A stretch of DNA of 64,000 bases from Spirosoma linguale DSM 74 (GCA_000024525.1 CP001769.1:7969001-8033000), one strand, 5' to 3'. Counted from the first letter of the stretch, positions 34,267 through 43,851 are shown. Translations and numbers: made by a program. Notes: generated from the letters alone by a model not told the origin.

Positions 34267-35189
34267 TTGATATGAAAACAGCGACTAAAGGTTTCATTCC
34301 GGTAATGCTCACGCCCTTTACCGAGACGGGGGCCATTGACTTCGACGCCCTGACGCGGCTCACCGAATTTTACCTGGAGGCTGGAGCGGCCGGTATGTTT
34401 GCCAACTGCCTGTCGAGCGAGATGTTCGAACTGAGCGAGTCGGAGCGTCTTCAGCTTATCCGCCACGTTATCAAGGTAGTAAACGGGGCGGTTCCCGTCG
34501 TGGCAACCGGTACCTTTGGCGGGCCGATTGAGCAACAGGCCGATTTTGTTAAACAGGTACACGACACCGGCACCGACGCCGTCATTCTGATAACGGGCTT
34601 ACTGGCCGACGAAACCGATTCGGAGGCTGTTTTCAACGAGCACGTTTTTCAGTTGCTGGACCGTACGGAAAGTATCCCGGTCGGCTTTTACGAGTGCCCC
34701 GTTCCTTACAAACGCCTGATCTCCCCGGAGAATCTTAAGTTGTTTGTGGATACGGGCCGGGTCATTTATCACAAAGATACCTGCCTCGATATTCACCAGA
34801 TCGAGGAGAAGCTGCGGCTGGCTTCCCGTCCCGGCTTCGGCCTGTACGATGCTTACATGGCCCATGCCGTAGCGTCGTTGAAGGCAGGGTCGGCGGGGCT
34901 TTCGTGCATTCAGGGTAACTACTTTCCGGAGTTGATCGTCTGGCTTTGCCAACATTACGACGACACCGACCAGCAGGAAAAAGTAGCCCGCGTGCAGCAG
35001 TTTCTGATCGACAAGATGGATGTAATGCACCATGTGTACCCCATCACGTCGAAGTACTTTTTGCAGCAGCGCGGGCTCGACCTCTCTACATTTACCCGCC
35101 GGGAGGTAGGCACGTTTACGCCGGAAATTGCCCGGCAGATCGACGGTCTACTGGCCGACTATACCCGGTTACAGGAGGAGTTGGCCTAA
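34263..35189 (+). CDS. DapA/NanA-family lyase (N-acetylneuraminate lyase-like)
   Basis: This 308-residue TIM-barrel class I aldolase has Schiff-base Lys171 (VIYHKDTC) and the partner Tyr143 (GFYECP). The substrate-carboxylate loop that reads GSTGE or GTTGE in most members is CLSSE here (49-53), so the natural keto acid may differ from sialic acid or pyruvate/aspartate semialdehyde. It is coupled to the symporter by ATGA; ATG 34272 is an alternative start. Context suggests cleavage of an imported sugar acid such as N-acetylneuraminate. Confidence 0.85.
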   Translation: MIDMKTATKGFIPVMLTPFTETGAIDFDALTRLTEFYLEAGAAGMFANCLSSEMFELSESERLQLIRHVIKVVNGAVPVVATGTFGGPIEQQADFVKQVHDTGTDAVILITGLLADETDSEAVFNEHVFQLLDRTESIPVGFYECPVPYKRLISPENLKLFVDTGRVIYHKDTCLDIHQIEEKLRLASRPGFGLYDAYMAHAVASLKAGSAGLSCIQGNYFPELIVWLCQHYDDTDQQEKVARVQQFLIDKMDVMHHVYPITSKYFLQQRGLDLSTFTRREVGTFTPEIARQIDGLLADYTRLQEELA

Positions 35190-35195
35190 GCTGGT

Positions 35196-36650
35196 TTACT
35201 CCCAACCACCGCCCAGCGCCCGGTATAGGTCGGTAAGCGACAGAAACTGCGACTGCTTCGTGCTGATGAGGGCCAGTTCCGCTTCCAGCACCGAGCGTTG
35301 CGCCGTAATGACTTCCAGATAGGAGGCATAGCCGCTGGAAAAGAGGTCGTTCGACGTGGCGACGGCATTTTCGAGCACATCGACTTCCTGCTCCTGTAGA
35401 TCCACTACGGAGCGGAAGTTTTCGACTCCCCGCAAACTGGTAACGACTTCGCCGAAGCCGGTTACGATGGTTTGCTGGTAGCGGTAGAAGGCTTCCCGGC
35501 TCTGGGCTTCGGACTGCCGGTAGTTGGCTTTTACGAAACGTCGGTTAATGACCGGTCCCGCCAGGCCACCCAGTATGCCAGCCGCAATCGACGCCGGGTT
35601 GAACAGCGATGCAGCCCGGAAGGAGTTCAGCCCCACGTAGGCCGACAGGTTCAGGCTGGGTAAAAACTCGGCCCGCACGGCTTCCACGTCGATGTTGGCG
35701 GCTGCCAGTTCGAGTTCGGCCTGCCGGATATCGGGTCGGCGGGCGAGCATCCGGGCGGGTAGGCCCGTGAGAACCTGACCGGGTAATGCCCGCTCCTGAA
35801 GTGATTTTCCGCGAACGATGGCCTGCGGGTACCGGCCCATCAATCGGTTCAACTGGTTTTCGGCTTCGATAATCTGCTGCTGAATCTGTTTTTGCCGACT
35901 GCGGGTATTAAGAAGCTGGGCCGCAAATTGCTGAACGGCCAGCTCCGTAACCCGTCCCGCCTGTTTCTGAATCCGAACCAGGTCAAGAGCCCGTTGCTGA
36001 AGGGTAATATTTTTTTGAATGATCTCCTGCTCACCGTCCAGCGCCAGCAGCGAATAGTAATAACGGGCTACTTCGGCTACCAGACTCGTTACAACGGCAT
36101 GGCGTCCTTTTTCGGAAGCCAGAAACCGGACATAAGCGGCCTTTTTGCGGTTGCGAAGCTTGCCCCAGATGTCAATTTCCCAGGTAGAGCGAGCACCCAA
36201 AAAATAATCGGGAGTGGGGTTGGGGATCACCAGATTGCCCCGAATATTATCCGACAGGTTCGTATCGAAGTTACCCACACCATTCAGGGTTGTTTGCCCG
36301 TACCGGTCCAGTCCCGCCGAGCCCACCGCGTTCACTTGTGGAGCCAGAAACCCCCGGCTGTAGTCGAAGGAGGCTCTGGCCATTTCGATCCGCTGGGTGG
36401 CAATGCGCAGATCCAGATTACCGGCCAGTGCCGTGTCGATGAGCTGCACCAGATTCGGGTCGTCGAAGAACTGCCGCCAGTTCTGGCTGGCAATTCCGAC
36501 AGAATCTGCACTGCCCACGAACGAAACGGGCGTTTGCCGGGCCTTGGGGGGCTGCATGAGCCGGGGTACCTGACAGCCGCTCAGCAGAAGCAGGCCAGCT
36601 ACGAAATAACAACTGATTCGGGTTGATTTATGAATGAATGACTTTTCCAT
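35196..36650 (-). CDS. RND efflux outer-membrane factor (TolC/OprM-like lipoprotein)
   Basis: This roughly 484-residue outer-membrane channel has a lipobox in GLLLLSGCQ and two OEP repeats (SADSVGIASQNWRQFFDDPNLVQLIDTALAGNLDLRIATQRIEMARASF; MLARRPDIRQAELELAAANIDVEAVRAEFLPSLNLSA). ATG 36650 (MEKSFIHKS) is preferred to the frame start at 36722, since it gives a clean lipoprotein signal and only 23 bp overlap with the permease gene. As the third gene after adaptor and permease on the minus strand, it completes a tripartite efflux pump. Confidence 0.93.
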   Translation of the reverse strand: MEKSFIHKSTRISCYFVAGLLLLSGCQVPRLMQPPKARQTPVSFVGSADSVGIASQNWRQFFDDPNLVQLIDTALAGNLDLRIATQRIEMARASFDYSRGFLAPQVNAVGSAGLDRYGQTTLNGVGNFDTNLSDNIRGNLVIPNPTPDYFLGARSTWEIDIWGKLRNRKKAAYVRFLASEKGRHAVVTSLVAEVARYYYSLLALDGEQEIIQKNITLQQRALDLVRIQKQAGRVTELAVQQFAAQLLNTRSRQKQIQQQIIEAENQLNRLMGRYPQAIVRGKSLQERALPGQVLTGLPARMLARRPDIRQAELELAAANIDVEAVRAEFLPSLNLSAYVGLNSFRAASLFNPASIAAGILGGLAGPVINRRFVKANYRQSEAQSREAFYRYQQTIVTGFGEVVTSLRGVENFRSVVDLQEQEVDVLENAVATSNDLFSSGYASYLEVITAQRSVLEAELALISTKQSQFLSLTDLYRALGGGWE

Positions 36651-39600
36651 TAACGTGAGGTTGGGTGGATACAGCGACGACATCCGCATGGGTTTGTTTT
36701 GAATGATTGGAGTTCGGCTCATCGCCCTCCGTATTTTTGGACGCGAAGCGTTCGGCTAGTTTGGCGAAGATGACGTACAGCCCCGGTATGATCACCAGCC
36801 CGAAAATGGTGCCGGTAAACATACCGCCAGCCGCTGCCGTACCGATAGAGCGGTTACCCAGGGCACCGGCCCCGGACGCCATACAAAGCGGAATCAGACC
36901 GGCAATAAAGGCAAAGGACGTCATCAGAATGGGACGCAGACGCGATACCGCCCCCTCTAGTGCGGCTTCTATAATGGGTAGCCCTTCTTTCTGACGCTGG
37001 TTGGCAAACTCCACGATCAGAATGGCGTTTTTTCCCAGCAAGCCAATGAGCATGACCAGCGATACCTGCGCGTAGATGTTGTTTTGCAGACCCGCCAGTT
37101 GCAGAAAGGCAAACGAACCGAAGACGCCCGTGGGTAAGGACAGCAGCACCGGCAGGGGCAGAAACAGACTCTCGTACTGGGCCACCAGCAGCAGGTAAAC
37201 GAACACCAGACAGATGGCGAAAATGTAGATCGCCTGATCGCCCGACATCACCTCCTCCCGCGACATCCCCGACCATTCGTAGGCGTATCCTTTGGGGAGT
37301 TCTTTGGCGGCTACTTCCTCGATGGCCTTGATCACGTCGCCACTACTGTAGCCGGGGGCGGCATCTCCGTTGATCATCGCCGAGGTGTACATGTTGTAGC
37401 GCGTAAGCTGTTCAGGTCCGTACACCCGCTCCAGACTGACGAAGTTAGAATACGGGACCATTTCGCCCTGGTCATTCTTAACGCGCATCGACAACACATC
37501 TTCGGGTTTGGTCCGGTAGCTGGGAGCGGCCTGAACCATCACTTTGTACATCTGCCCGAACCGGATAAAGTTCGACGCGTAGTAGCTCCCCATCAGGGTT
37601 TGCAGGGTGCTCATGGCATTGTCGATGGAAACCCCTTTCTGGGACGCTTTCTCCTGGTCGACGTGCAGCATGTACTGCGGGAAATTGGGGTCGAAACTGG
37701 TAAAGGCATCCCCGATTTCGGGGCGTCGTTTCAGGGCGTCGATAAAATCCCCTGCTACTTTAGCCGTTTTGTTCAGGTCGTCGCTCCGGCCCTTGTCAAG
37801 CATCCGCAGTTCAAACCCGCTTGAGTTACCGAAACCCGGCACCGTAGGCGGAGGGAAAAACTGAATGCTGGCGTCGGTGATGCCTTTTGTTTTTTCTTCC
37901 AGGGTGGCAATCAACTCCTGCATCGACTCGTTCCGCTCTTCCCAGGGCTTGAGGTTGATCATGGCCATACCGTACGAAGCCCCGGCACCGTCGGTGAGCA
38001 GACTGAACCCGGCCAGTGTCGAAACGTTATCGACCGATTCCTGCTCGGAGGCAACCGCTTCGATGGCGTCCAGTACTTTCTCGGTGCGGCTCACGGTGGC
38101 CCCCACGGGCGTGGTTACGTTTACGTACAGCATCCCCTGGTCTTCCGTCGGGATGAAGCCCCCCGGCAGCACGGTGCTGATGCCCCAGGTCGCCAGAACG
38201 AACAGCAGCAGCAGTCCCCACGTAATGATTCCCCGGCTCACGACCCGGCGGAGCAGTCCCTGGTACCAGCTCGCCAGCGACTCATATCCCCGGTTGAATT
38301 TGATGAAGAACCGACCCAGTAGCCCCGTCTTCTCACCGTGCATCGGCCGGAGCAGAATGGCGCAAAGGGCGGGAGTAAGCGTGAGGGCGTTAACACCCGA
38401 AATGACAATGGCAATGGCCAGCGTGAGCGAAAACTGCCGGTAGAAAATACCCACCGGTCCCGACATAAACGCGACTGGTACAAACACCGCCGACATCACC
38501 AGCGTAATGGCTACAATAGCCCCGGCAATGTCGCTCATGGCGGCAAAGGTGGCGGCTCGTGGTGTAAGGTGCTCTTCTTCCATCTTGGCGTGAACGGCCT
38601 CCACCACCACAATGGCATTGTCGACCACAATACCGATGGCCAACACCAGCGCAAACAGGGTGAGCAGGTTAATGGAAAAGTCGATGGCGCTCATGAAGGC
38701 AAACGTGCCGACTAGGGCCACAGGTACCGCCAGTGCACAGATGAGCGTTGAGCGCCAGTCCTGCAAAAAGAGGAATACGATGAGAAACACCAGCACGAAG
38801 GCTTCGATGAGGGTTCGGATCACTTCGTGGATGGACGCATCCAGAAAGCGCGACACATCGTAAGCATAATTGTACGTCATACCCGCCGGAAACGACGTTT
38901 CTTTCAACTCGGCCATACGCGCTTTTACGTTGGCGATAACGTCGCTGGCGTTGGAACCGGGCCGTTGCTTGAGCATGATAGCCGCTGAGGGGCGGCCGTC
39001 GTTTTTGGAGAGTACGCCGTAGTCGAGGGAGCCAAATTCAACATCGGCTATATCTTTCAGGCGCAGCAGTGAACCGTCGGCATTAGCCCGTAGCACAATG
39101 TTCTCGTACTGGGCCGGTTCAAAGAATTTGCCGGTATACCGAAGCACATACTGTAGTGATTGCGGTGTCTGGTCGGCACTTTCGCCCGCTTTTCCGGGGG
39201 CTGCTTCGACGTTCTGTTTCCGAATACCGGCAATGACTTCATCGGCCGAGATGTCATAGGCCGTCATGCGGTCGGGTTTGAGCCACACACGCATGGAGTA
39301 ATCCCGGCTGCCCATAATGGCAGCAAAGCCCACCCCGTCGATGCGCTTGAGTTCGGCTAGTACGTTGATATCGGCGAAGTTATAGATGAATTTTTCATCC
39401 ACTTTCGGGTCGTCGCTCACAATGTTGAGGTAGAGCAGCATACTGTTTACCTCTTTTTCGGTCACGACCCCGGCCTTAATTACCTCTTCGGGGAGTTCGT
39501 CCATGACCGTTGTTACCCGGTTCTGCACGTTGACGGCCGCCAGATCGGGGTCTGTCCCTACCTTAAAAAATACCTGAATCAGAGTGGAACCGTCATTCCC

Positions 39601-39846
39601 CGAAATAGAGGTCATGTAAGTCATGTTGGGCACCCCATTGATGGCCCGTTCGAGCGGAGTCGCTACCGCTTTAACGCACACATCGGCGCTGGCTCCGGTG
39701 TATTTGGTTGTGACCGTTACGGACGGCGGGACGATGTCGGGAAACTGCGTAACGGGCAGGCCGGTAAGGGCCAGCACGCCCAGCAACACGATCAACACGG
39801 AGATAACCGTTGAGAGTAAGGGCCTTTTAATGAAAGTATTGAACAT
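36628..39846 (-). CDS. RND efflux permease (HAE1/AcrB-like)
   Basis: This 1072-residue inner-membrane proton/drug antiporter has 12 helices and two large periplasmic loops. It starts with MFNTFIKRPLLSTVISVLIVLLG; helix 4 reads LAIGIVVDNAIVVVEAVHAKME, and the second half has SLPTGVFGSFAFLQLAGLQNNIYAQVSLVMLIGLLGKNAILIVEFA. Where AcrB has the Asp407-Asp408 pair, this protein has Asp409-Asn410. The adaptor and outer-membrane channel are encoded on either side. Drug export is inferred from the family; no local regulator is present. Confidence 0.95.
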   Translation of the reverse strand: MFNTFIKRPLLSTVISVLIVLLGVLALTGLPVTQFPDIVPPSVTVTTKYTGASADVCVKAVATPLERAINGVPNMTYMTSISGNDGSTLIQVFFKVGTDPDLAAVNVQNRVTTVMDELPEEVIKAGVVTEKEVNSMLLYLNIVSDDPKVDEKFIYNFADINVLAELKRIDGVGFAAIMGSRDYSMRVWLKPDRMTAYDISADEVIAGIRKQNVEAAPGKAGESADQTPQSLQYVLRYTGKFFEPAQYENIVLRANADGSLLRLKDIADVEFGSLDYGVLSKNDGRPSAAIMLKQRPGSNASDVIANVKARMAELKETSFPAGMTYNYAYDVSRFLDASIHEVIRTLIEAFVLVFLIVFLFLQDWRSTLICALAVPVALVGTFAFMSAIDFSINLLTLFALVLAIGIVVDNAIVVVEAVHAKMEEEHLTPRAATFAAMSDIAGAIVAITLVMSAVFVPVAFMSGPVGIFYRQFSLTLAIAIVISGVNALTLTPALCAILLRPMHGEKTGLLGRFFIKFNRGYESLASWYQGLLRRVVSRGIITWGLLLLFVLATWGISTVLPGGFIPTEDQGMLYVNVTTPVGATVSRTEKVLDAIEAVASEQESVDNVSTLAGFSLLTDGAGASYGMAMINLKPWEERNESMQELIATLEEKTKGITDASIQFFPPPTVPGFGNSSGFELRMLDKGRSDDLNKTAKVAGDFIDALKRRPEIGDAFTSFDPNFPQYMLHVDQEKASQKGVSIDNAMSTLQTLMGSYYASNFIRFGQMYKVMVQAAPSYRTKPEDVLSMRVKNDQGEMVPYSNFVSLERVYGPEQLTRYNMYTSAMINGDAAPGYSSGDVIKAIEEVAAKELPKGYAYEWSGMSREEVMSGDQAIYIFAICLVFVYLLLVAQYESLFLPLPVLLSLPTGVFGSFAFLQLAGLQNNIYAQVSLVMLIGLLGKNAILIVEFANQRQKEGLPIIEAALEGAVSRLRPILMTSFAFIAGLIPLCMASGAGALGNRSIGTAAAGGMFTGTIFGLVIIPGLYVIFAKLAERFASKNTEGDEPNSNHSKQTHADVVAVSTQPHVNGKVIHS

Positions 39847-39900
39847 AATTGAAGCTATCTATAAAGCGAAGGAACGGATAAGGACAGGCGTAGTCCTTCG

Positions 39901-41037
39901 TTATCGGGCAGAGGCATAAAGTGCTTGCAGACTCTTGGCGGCCAGCGGTTTTGGTACAATGGTCATCCCATCTTTCAGACCCTGTATACCTTCGTAAACA
40001 ATGCGGTCGCCCGCTTTCAGACCCGATTGGACGATATAAAACTGGTCGACCCGGCTGCTGGGGACAAAACTTATGCTTTTAACTTTATTTGTAGCGTCGA
40101 TCACGTAAACGTAGTTTTTGTCCTGCACTTCAAAGACGGCTTTCTGCGGTACCAGAAGTGCATCGTCCACATCGGTGCTCATCCGGATTTTACCCGTAGC
40201 GCCATGCCGCAGCAATTGTTTGGGGTTTGGGAAGGTAGCCCGGAAGGCAATGGTGCCGGAGTTGCCCTCAAAGACAGTCTCGGTCGTTTCAATTTTGCCT
40301 TTGTAGGGATAGATCGAATCGTCGGCCAGGAGTAGCTCTACTTCCCGGACGGTTGCTTTGTTGGGGTCGTGCCGTTTTTTAACGAAGGCGAGGTATTCTT
40401 TTTCCGATACGTTGAAGTAGGCATACATCTGGCGGAGATCGGAAATGCTGGTGAGCAGCGCCCCTTCTTCAATCAGGCTTCCCCGTTTAAACGGAATTCG
40501 GTTGATCACCCCGTCGAAAGGTGCCCGAATACTGGTCAGCGATACATGAAAACGAGCTTTGTTAAGAGCGGCTTTGGCCCCGTCGATGGCTGCTTTGGCC
40601 GTTTCCATCTTGGCCCGGGCGAGTTTGGATTCGGAAGGAGAGATGATCTTTTTTTCCACGAGCAGCTTCACCCGCTCCATTTCTACCTCCGCCGATTGGG
40701 CTTCGGCGGTAGCGCTTTCGAGACTGGCCTGAGCGCGGGATACTTCCACCTGATACTCCGTTCCGTTGAGCTGAAACAGGAGTTGACCTTTATGAACGGG
40801 CTGGCCCTCGTCTACCAGTATATTATCCAGATAACCGGCTACTCTGGCCCGAACCTCCACGTTCTGAACGGCTTCCAGCTCACTGGCATAGTCGTGGTCG
40901 AGGGTAGCTTCCTGTTTGCTGAGCTGAATAATGGGGATCGTCGGTGCTGATTCTTCCTGCTTTTGCTCGGGTTGAGACGAACAACCGGTCAGCAGAACGC
41001 CGGTCAACAGGGCTAGTATGCCTGAATAATACTGCAT
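39901..41037 (-). CDS. RND efflux periplasmic adaptor (membrane fusion protein)
   Basis: This 378-residue lipoprotein (lipobox GVLLTGCSS) has the MFP order: N-terminal beta-barrel strand (VEVRARVAGYLDNILVDEGQPVHKGQLLFQLN), an alpha-helical hairpin (about 75-140), lipoyl half (ASIRAPFDG-like TSIRAPFDGVINRIPFKRGSLIEEGALLTSISDLRQMYAYFNVSEKEY) and beta-barrel/membrane-proximal domains (LLVPQKAVFEVQDKNYVYVI; YEGIQGLKDGMTIV). It bridges the permease and the outer-membrane channel. It is the first gene of the three-gene minus-strand operon; the promoter should lie in 41038-41150. Confidence 0.95.
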   Translation of the reverse strand: MQYYSGILALLTGVLLTGCSSQPEQKQEESAPTIPIIQLSKQEATLDHDYASELEAVQNVEVRARVAGYLDNILVDEGQPVHKGQLLFQLNGTEYQVEVSRAQASLESATAEAQSAEVEMERVKLLVEKKIISPSESKLARAKMETAKAAIDGAKAALNKARFHVSLTSIRAPFDGVINRIPFKRGSLIEEGALLTSISDLRQMYAYFNVSEKEYLAFVKKRHDPNKATVREVELLLADDSIYPYKGKIETTETVFEGNSGTIAFRATFPNPKQLLRHGATGKIRMSTDVDDALLVPQKAVFEVQDKNYVYVIDATNKVKSISFVPSSRVDQFYIVQSGLKAGDRIVYEGIQGLKDGMTIVPKPLAAKSLQALYASAR

Positions 41038-41348
41038 AAAGAAAAGTTGATCTAAGAAGGTGTCCTTTCGGGGTCAGCGCTGGTTCATTGGCGAACTGGT
41101 GCACTGAATCCGTTTGTAAGTAGGCACACCCAACTAAGGATCACCTTAGAAAAGTATTAGAATTTGATTAGAAAGAGCCGGGAGGTTGGATTTGGCTAAA
41201 AAAAATATAAATGCAGCGGTGACTTTGGAGCATTGGGTGGGAAATGGCCATGGAATAAGCCAACTGTTTACTTTACAGAACAGCGTGGTGTTCAACCTTC
41301 CCAGTTTCTCACTTTCATTAAACGACATACTCGGTACGTCAGTTTCCT
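41038..41348. other. Gene-free region upstream of the efflux operon
   Basis: These 311 bp separate the efflux operon promoter side from the end of the methyltransferase gene. The part near 41100-41160 contains GATCACCTTAG/CTAAGGATCACC-like complementary words. No clear TAnnTTTG promoter, repeat or gene is visible. The open frame on the plus strand from 41186 has no family features and overlaps the methyltransferase end. Confidence 0.4.
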
Positions 41349-41969
41349 TTACTCTTTGTAGACGAAAACGGTGAAATCATCCGGCCAATAGCCGACCTGG
41401 AGTTGCACCGATTTTGATAGAGTCTGGCAAAAGTTGAGTATGTCGTCGGGTTGGTAAGCTCTCAGTAATGTGTCCGACCCGACCCTTCCACTTAATAAGT
41501 TAAACCCTAAAGCGATACGACATTTGGCAAACAGGGTCTCAATAGCGTTGTACACAAAATTATCATCAGTATGCCCATAATTGAGTGAGCCGCTAACCAG
41601 TACATAATCGGTTATGGGCATGGCTTCGTCGAGAAAGTCGCCTTGCAGGAGCACAACATTGGCCTCGTGTTTGTATCGCTGAACAGCTATCTGGAGCAGT
41701 TCTGGTATTTGCTCACAACCATAATACGTAACTGAAGAAAACCTTTTTCTTAAAAAGGAAAAAAGATCGGCGTGCCCACAACCGGCATCCAGCACAGAAT
41801 GTCCGCTTAGATTTCCTATCTGGCTTAACTTATCAAAGCGTATGGTCTGCCCTTCTATTTTCTGCCACCCCAGTGCCCGGGTTGTACCGGCACCGTGCCG
41901 TTCGATCAATGTTTTGTGAAAACGGAAAATACCATCCGTACCGAACAAATTTATAGGCTCTTTATTCAT
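41349..41969 (-). CDS. Class I SAM-dependent methyltransferase
   Basis: This 206-residue protein has the SAM-binding motif I at about 58-66 (HSVLDAGCGHADLF), an acidic post-I segment (VTYYGCEQIPELLQIAVQRY), and a motif II/III region (NVVLLQGDFLDEAMPITDYVLVSGSLNYGH). It is a compact Rossmann methyltransferase without an extra recognition domain, so the substrate cannot be told; the family includes lipid, quinone and small-molecule methylases. It is the first of the AT-rich genes on the minus strand, and the DNA composition differs from the adjacent efflux operon. Confidence 0.8.
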   Translation of the reverse strand: MNKEPINLFGTDGIFRFHKTLIERHGAGTTRALGWQKIEGQTIRFDKLSQIGNLSGHSVLDAGCGHADLFSFLRKRFSSVTYYGCEQIPELLQIAVQRYKHEANVVLLQGDFLDEAMPITDYVLVSGSLNYGHTDDNFVYNAIETLFAKCRIALGFNLLSGRVGSDTLLRAYQPDDILNFCQTLSKSVQLQVGYWPDDFTVFVYKE

Positions 41970-42122
41970 AGGGAATTACGCCAGGCATCGCTTTAAGGAG
42001 AACAAACTGAGCTTATTGTAATAAGCCAACGGCCACTTTAATGATAGAACAGCTCTATGAATGGGGCAATAGTTTACCCAGTAGGTAAATCATACTATTC
42101 CTGGAAGGGCCAGCTGCCATAT

Positions 42123-42458
42123 TTAAGGAGAGGAGTCCTTAATAATGTATTTGTTGATGAATTCGCGGTTCCACTCCATCAGTTGGTCATTGACGAACTT
42201 TAGCTTGTACTCCTCGTTACTATCACTCTTGTAAGCGAGTATCTCTACTGGTTTCCCATAGTCGTTTTTCGAGGAAGAAGCGATCAGGTAGTCCTTGCCT
42301 AAAATGGAAACGACCTGATCTTTGCTCATACCAAGAGCTATCTTTTTGATATTGGCATTCGTACTCCAGGTGACATAATTTGATACACACCCTATTAACA
42401 GGCATCCGGCACAATAGATGAGTAACAAGCTTTTACTAATCAATTTGGCATTTTCCAT
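42123..42458 (-). CDS. Small lipoprotein with a SmpA/BamE-like fold
   Basis: This 111-residue protein has a signal peptide ending in a lipobox Cys24 (CLLIGC). The mature part begins with NIKKIALGMSKDQVVSILGKDYLI, the typical 'G-M-t-k-e-q-V-l-x-l-L-G' motif of the SmpA/OmlA (BamE) fold, followed by a short beta-sheet (EILAYKSDSNEEYKLKFVNDQLMEWNREF). The fold is common in many unrelated outer-membrane lipoproteins, so a BAM-complex role is not implied. It lies in the AT-rich block. Confidence 0.6.
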   Translation of the reverse strand: MENAKLISKSLLLIYCAGCLLIGCVSNYVTWSTNANIKKIALGMSKDQVVSILGKDYLIASSSKNDYGKPVEILAYKSDSNEEYKLKFVNDQLMEWNREFINKYIIKDSSP

Positions 42459-42545
42459 AAAGACGGTCTATAACTGATCTCGGGTAAAAAAAGCAAATCC
42501 AGGTTCGATTAAAAACGGTACAATAGCTAAATTTCAGAAAAGTAT

Positions 42546-43118
42546 TCAAGGTAACTTAGCTTTAAAAGAACCGTTTTGAAAATTGACTATTGGGGCCGCA
42601 TCGGATGTCGTCTGATTACGATTGTCTTTAACGAGAGAAACATCGAATGTCCCCTCAATTTCACCTCCTTGTGGGTCATACTTAGTAATTCTAATCGTGC
42701 CGGTCTTGGTTAAATCAGGTTGATATTGATCTCGAATTACATCGCCCCCAATCAATGTTATGAAACTCACTCCCATCTGATTTGTATTCGCTGAGCAAGG
42801 CTGATGAGTTGAAACAGTATATACTCCAACTGCCAGAGGTATTCTGGTGAAGGTAAGCGATTGATCACCGCAATATCCTGCACAAAGGGCGGGGGCTTGT
42901 AAGCGAGCTTTAGGATAGGATAACTTGTTCTGAATATTAAGATTGATTGTATTGATTCCACAGGAGTCACTGGGATTTTTCCAAAGACTTGAAAAACCAC
43001 CCCAGGCTTGTCCGTTCAGGGTAGCTCTTGTATCTCCACTGAACGCGGGATCTGGAGTAGATTTTGAACAGCCTAACAACCCGACAAATGCAATAAGCAG
43101 CCACTTAAGAGTCTTCAT
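42546..43118 (-). CDS. Hypothetical cysteine-containing lipoprotein
   Basis: This 190-residue protein has a lipobox (FVGLLGCSKS, Cys17). The mature part starts with ATLNGQAW, a pattern seen in small Bacteroidota lipoproteins of DUF6252-like type, and continues as a predicted beta-sandwich (SLTFTRIPLAVGVYTVST; TGTIRITKYDPQGGEIEGTFDVSLVKD; VNFQNGSFKAKL). Five cysteines are scattered through the mature part and could form disulfides. No function is recognised. Confidence 0.55.
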   Translation of the reverse strand: MKTLKWLLIAFVGLLGCSKSTPDPAFSGDTRATLNGQAWGGFSSLWKNPSDSCGINTINLNIQNKLSYPKARLQAPALCAGYCGDQSLTFTRIPLAVGVYTVSTHQPCSANTNQMGVSFITLIGGDVIRDQYQPDLTKTGTIRITKYDPQGGEIEGTFDVSLVKDNRNQTTSDAAPIVNFQNGSFKAKLP

Positions 43119-43242
43119 AGACGTGTTTTTTTAACTAGACCAAGATTGAGTGACAAGCGTTGGAACAGGCTGTTGTATAAGTTGTCCTTACCCCTTCAGT
43201 GAGCCAGTTTAATTAACCAGCCAATACTGAACCAGCCCGATT

Positions 43243-43851
43243 TTAATGATGGGTCGCTAGACTATCTAATTTCTTGATTAAGTTTAGTCGGTAACGACGT
43301 AGCCCCAAGGCCGATGTTTCAACTCCTTTCTGCTCAAAAATCAACTTCCCACCTTGATCGTAAATACGCGTCGTTGGTATTGCATCGAACTTAAATATCC
43401 GCTTCAAATGATCAGCCGCTTTTGTATCGCTTAGGCGGGCACTGCCGTTTTCGATCTGATAAGGTGAGGTAGTGCCGACAAGTATGGGAAGGGTAAGTTG
43501 TTTCAAACCTGAATGCACAAATATTTTTCGGTAAATGTCGGCACTATCAGAGGTAGACAAAAAGCGGTTTAACTCCTGATTTGTGTTTAGGGCTAACGTT
43601 AAAACGGTAACTCGTTTATTCAGTTTATACCGGTCATAAACAGTTTGAAGTTCAGGTAATTCTTTAAGACATGGACCACAAAAAATTGACCATATAGTCA
43701 GCAGAGTAACTTTATTTTGGGTTGCTACTTGTAAATCGATTGTACCAGCCTTAAATAAGTTGGCTTTGACGTCTGGTAACTGGGTTTCAACAGTAGTTTG
43801 GCAACTGATGATTGTCAGGACTAATACGATTAGTCTATATAATCTTATCAT
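43243..43851 (-). CDS. TlpA-like thioredoxin-fold lipoprotein
   Basis: This 202-residue protein has a signal peptide with lipobox Cys17 (TIISC) and a thioredoxin fold whose redox pair is Cys58-Gly-Pro-Cys61 (LTIWSIFCGPCLKELPELQTVYDRY). A cis-Pro region follows at DAIPTTRIYDQGGKLIFEQKG. TlpA/ResA proteins reduce disulfides in the cell envelope, for example in cytochrome maturation. The downstream minus-strand gene (42546) encodes a lipoprotein with several cysteines, which could be a substrate, though this is speculative. Confidence 0.85.
   Translation of the reverse strand: MIRLYRLIVLVLTIISCQTTVETQLPDVKANLFKAGTIDLQVATQNKVTLLTIWSIFCGPCLKELPELQTVYDRYKLNKRVTVLTLALNTNQELNRFLSTSDSADIYRKIFVHSGLKQLTLPILVGTTSPYQIENGSARLSDTKAADHLKRIFKFDAIPTTRIYDQGGKLIFEQKGVETSALGLRRYRLNLIKKLDSLATHH

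Noticed and set aside
41186..41374. 62-codon open frame on the plus strand
   Set aside because: No family features, no promoter or ribosome-binding context, and it overlaps the end of the methyltransferase gene.
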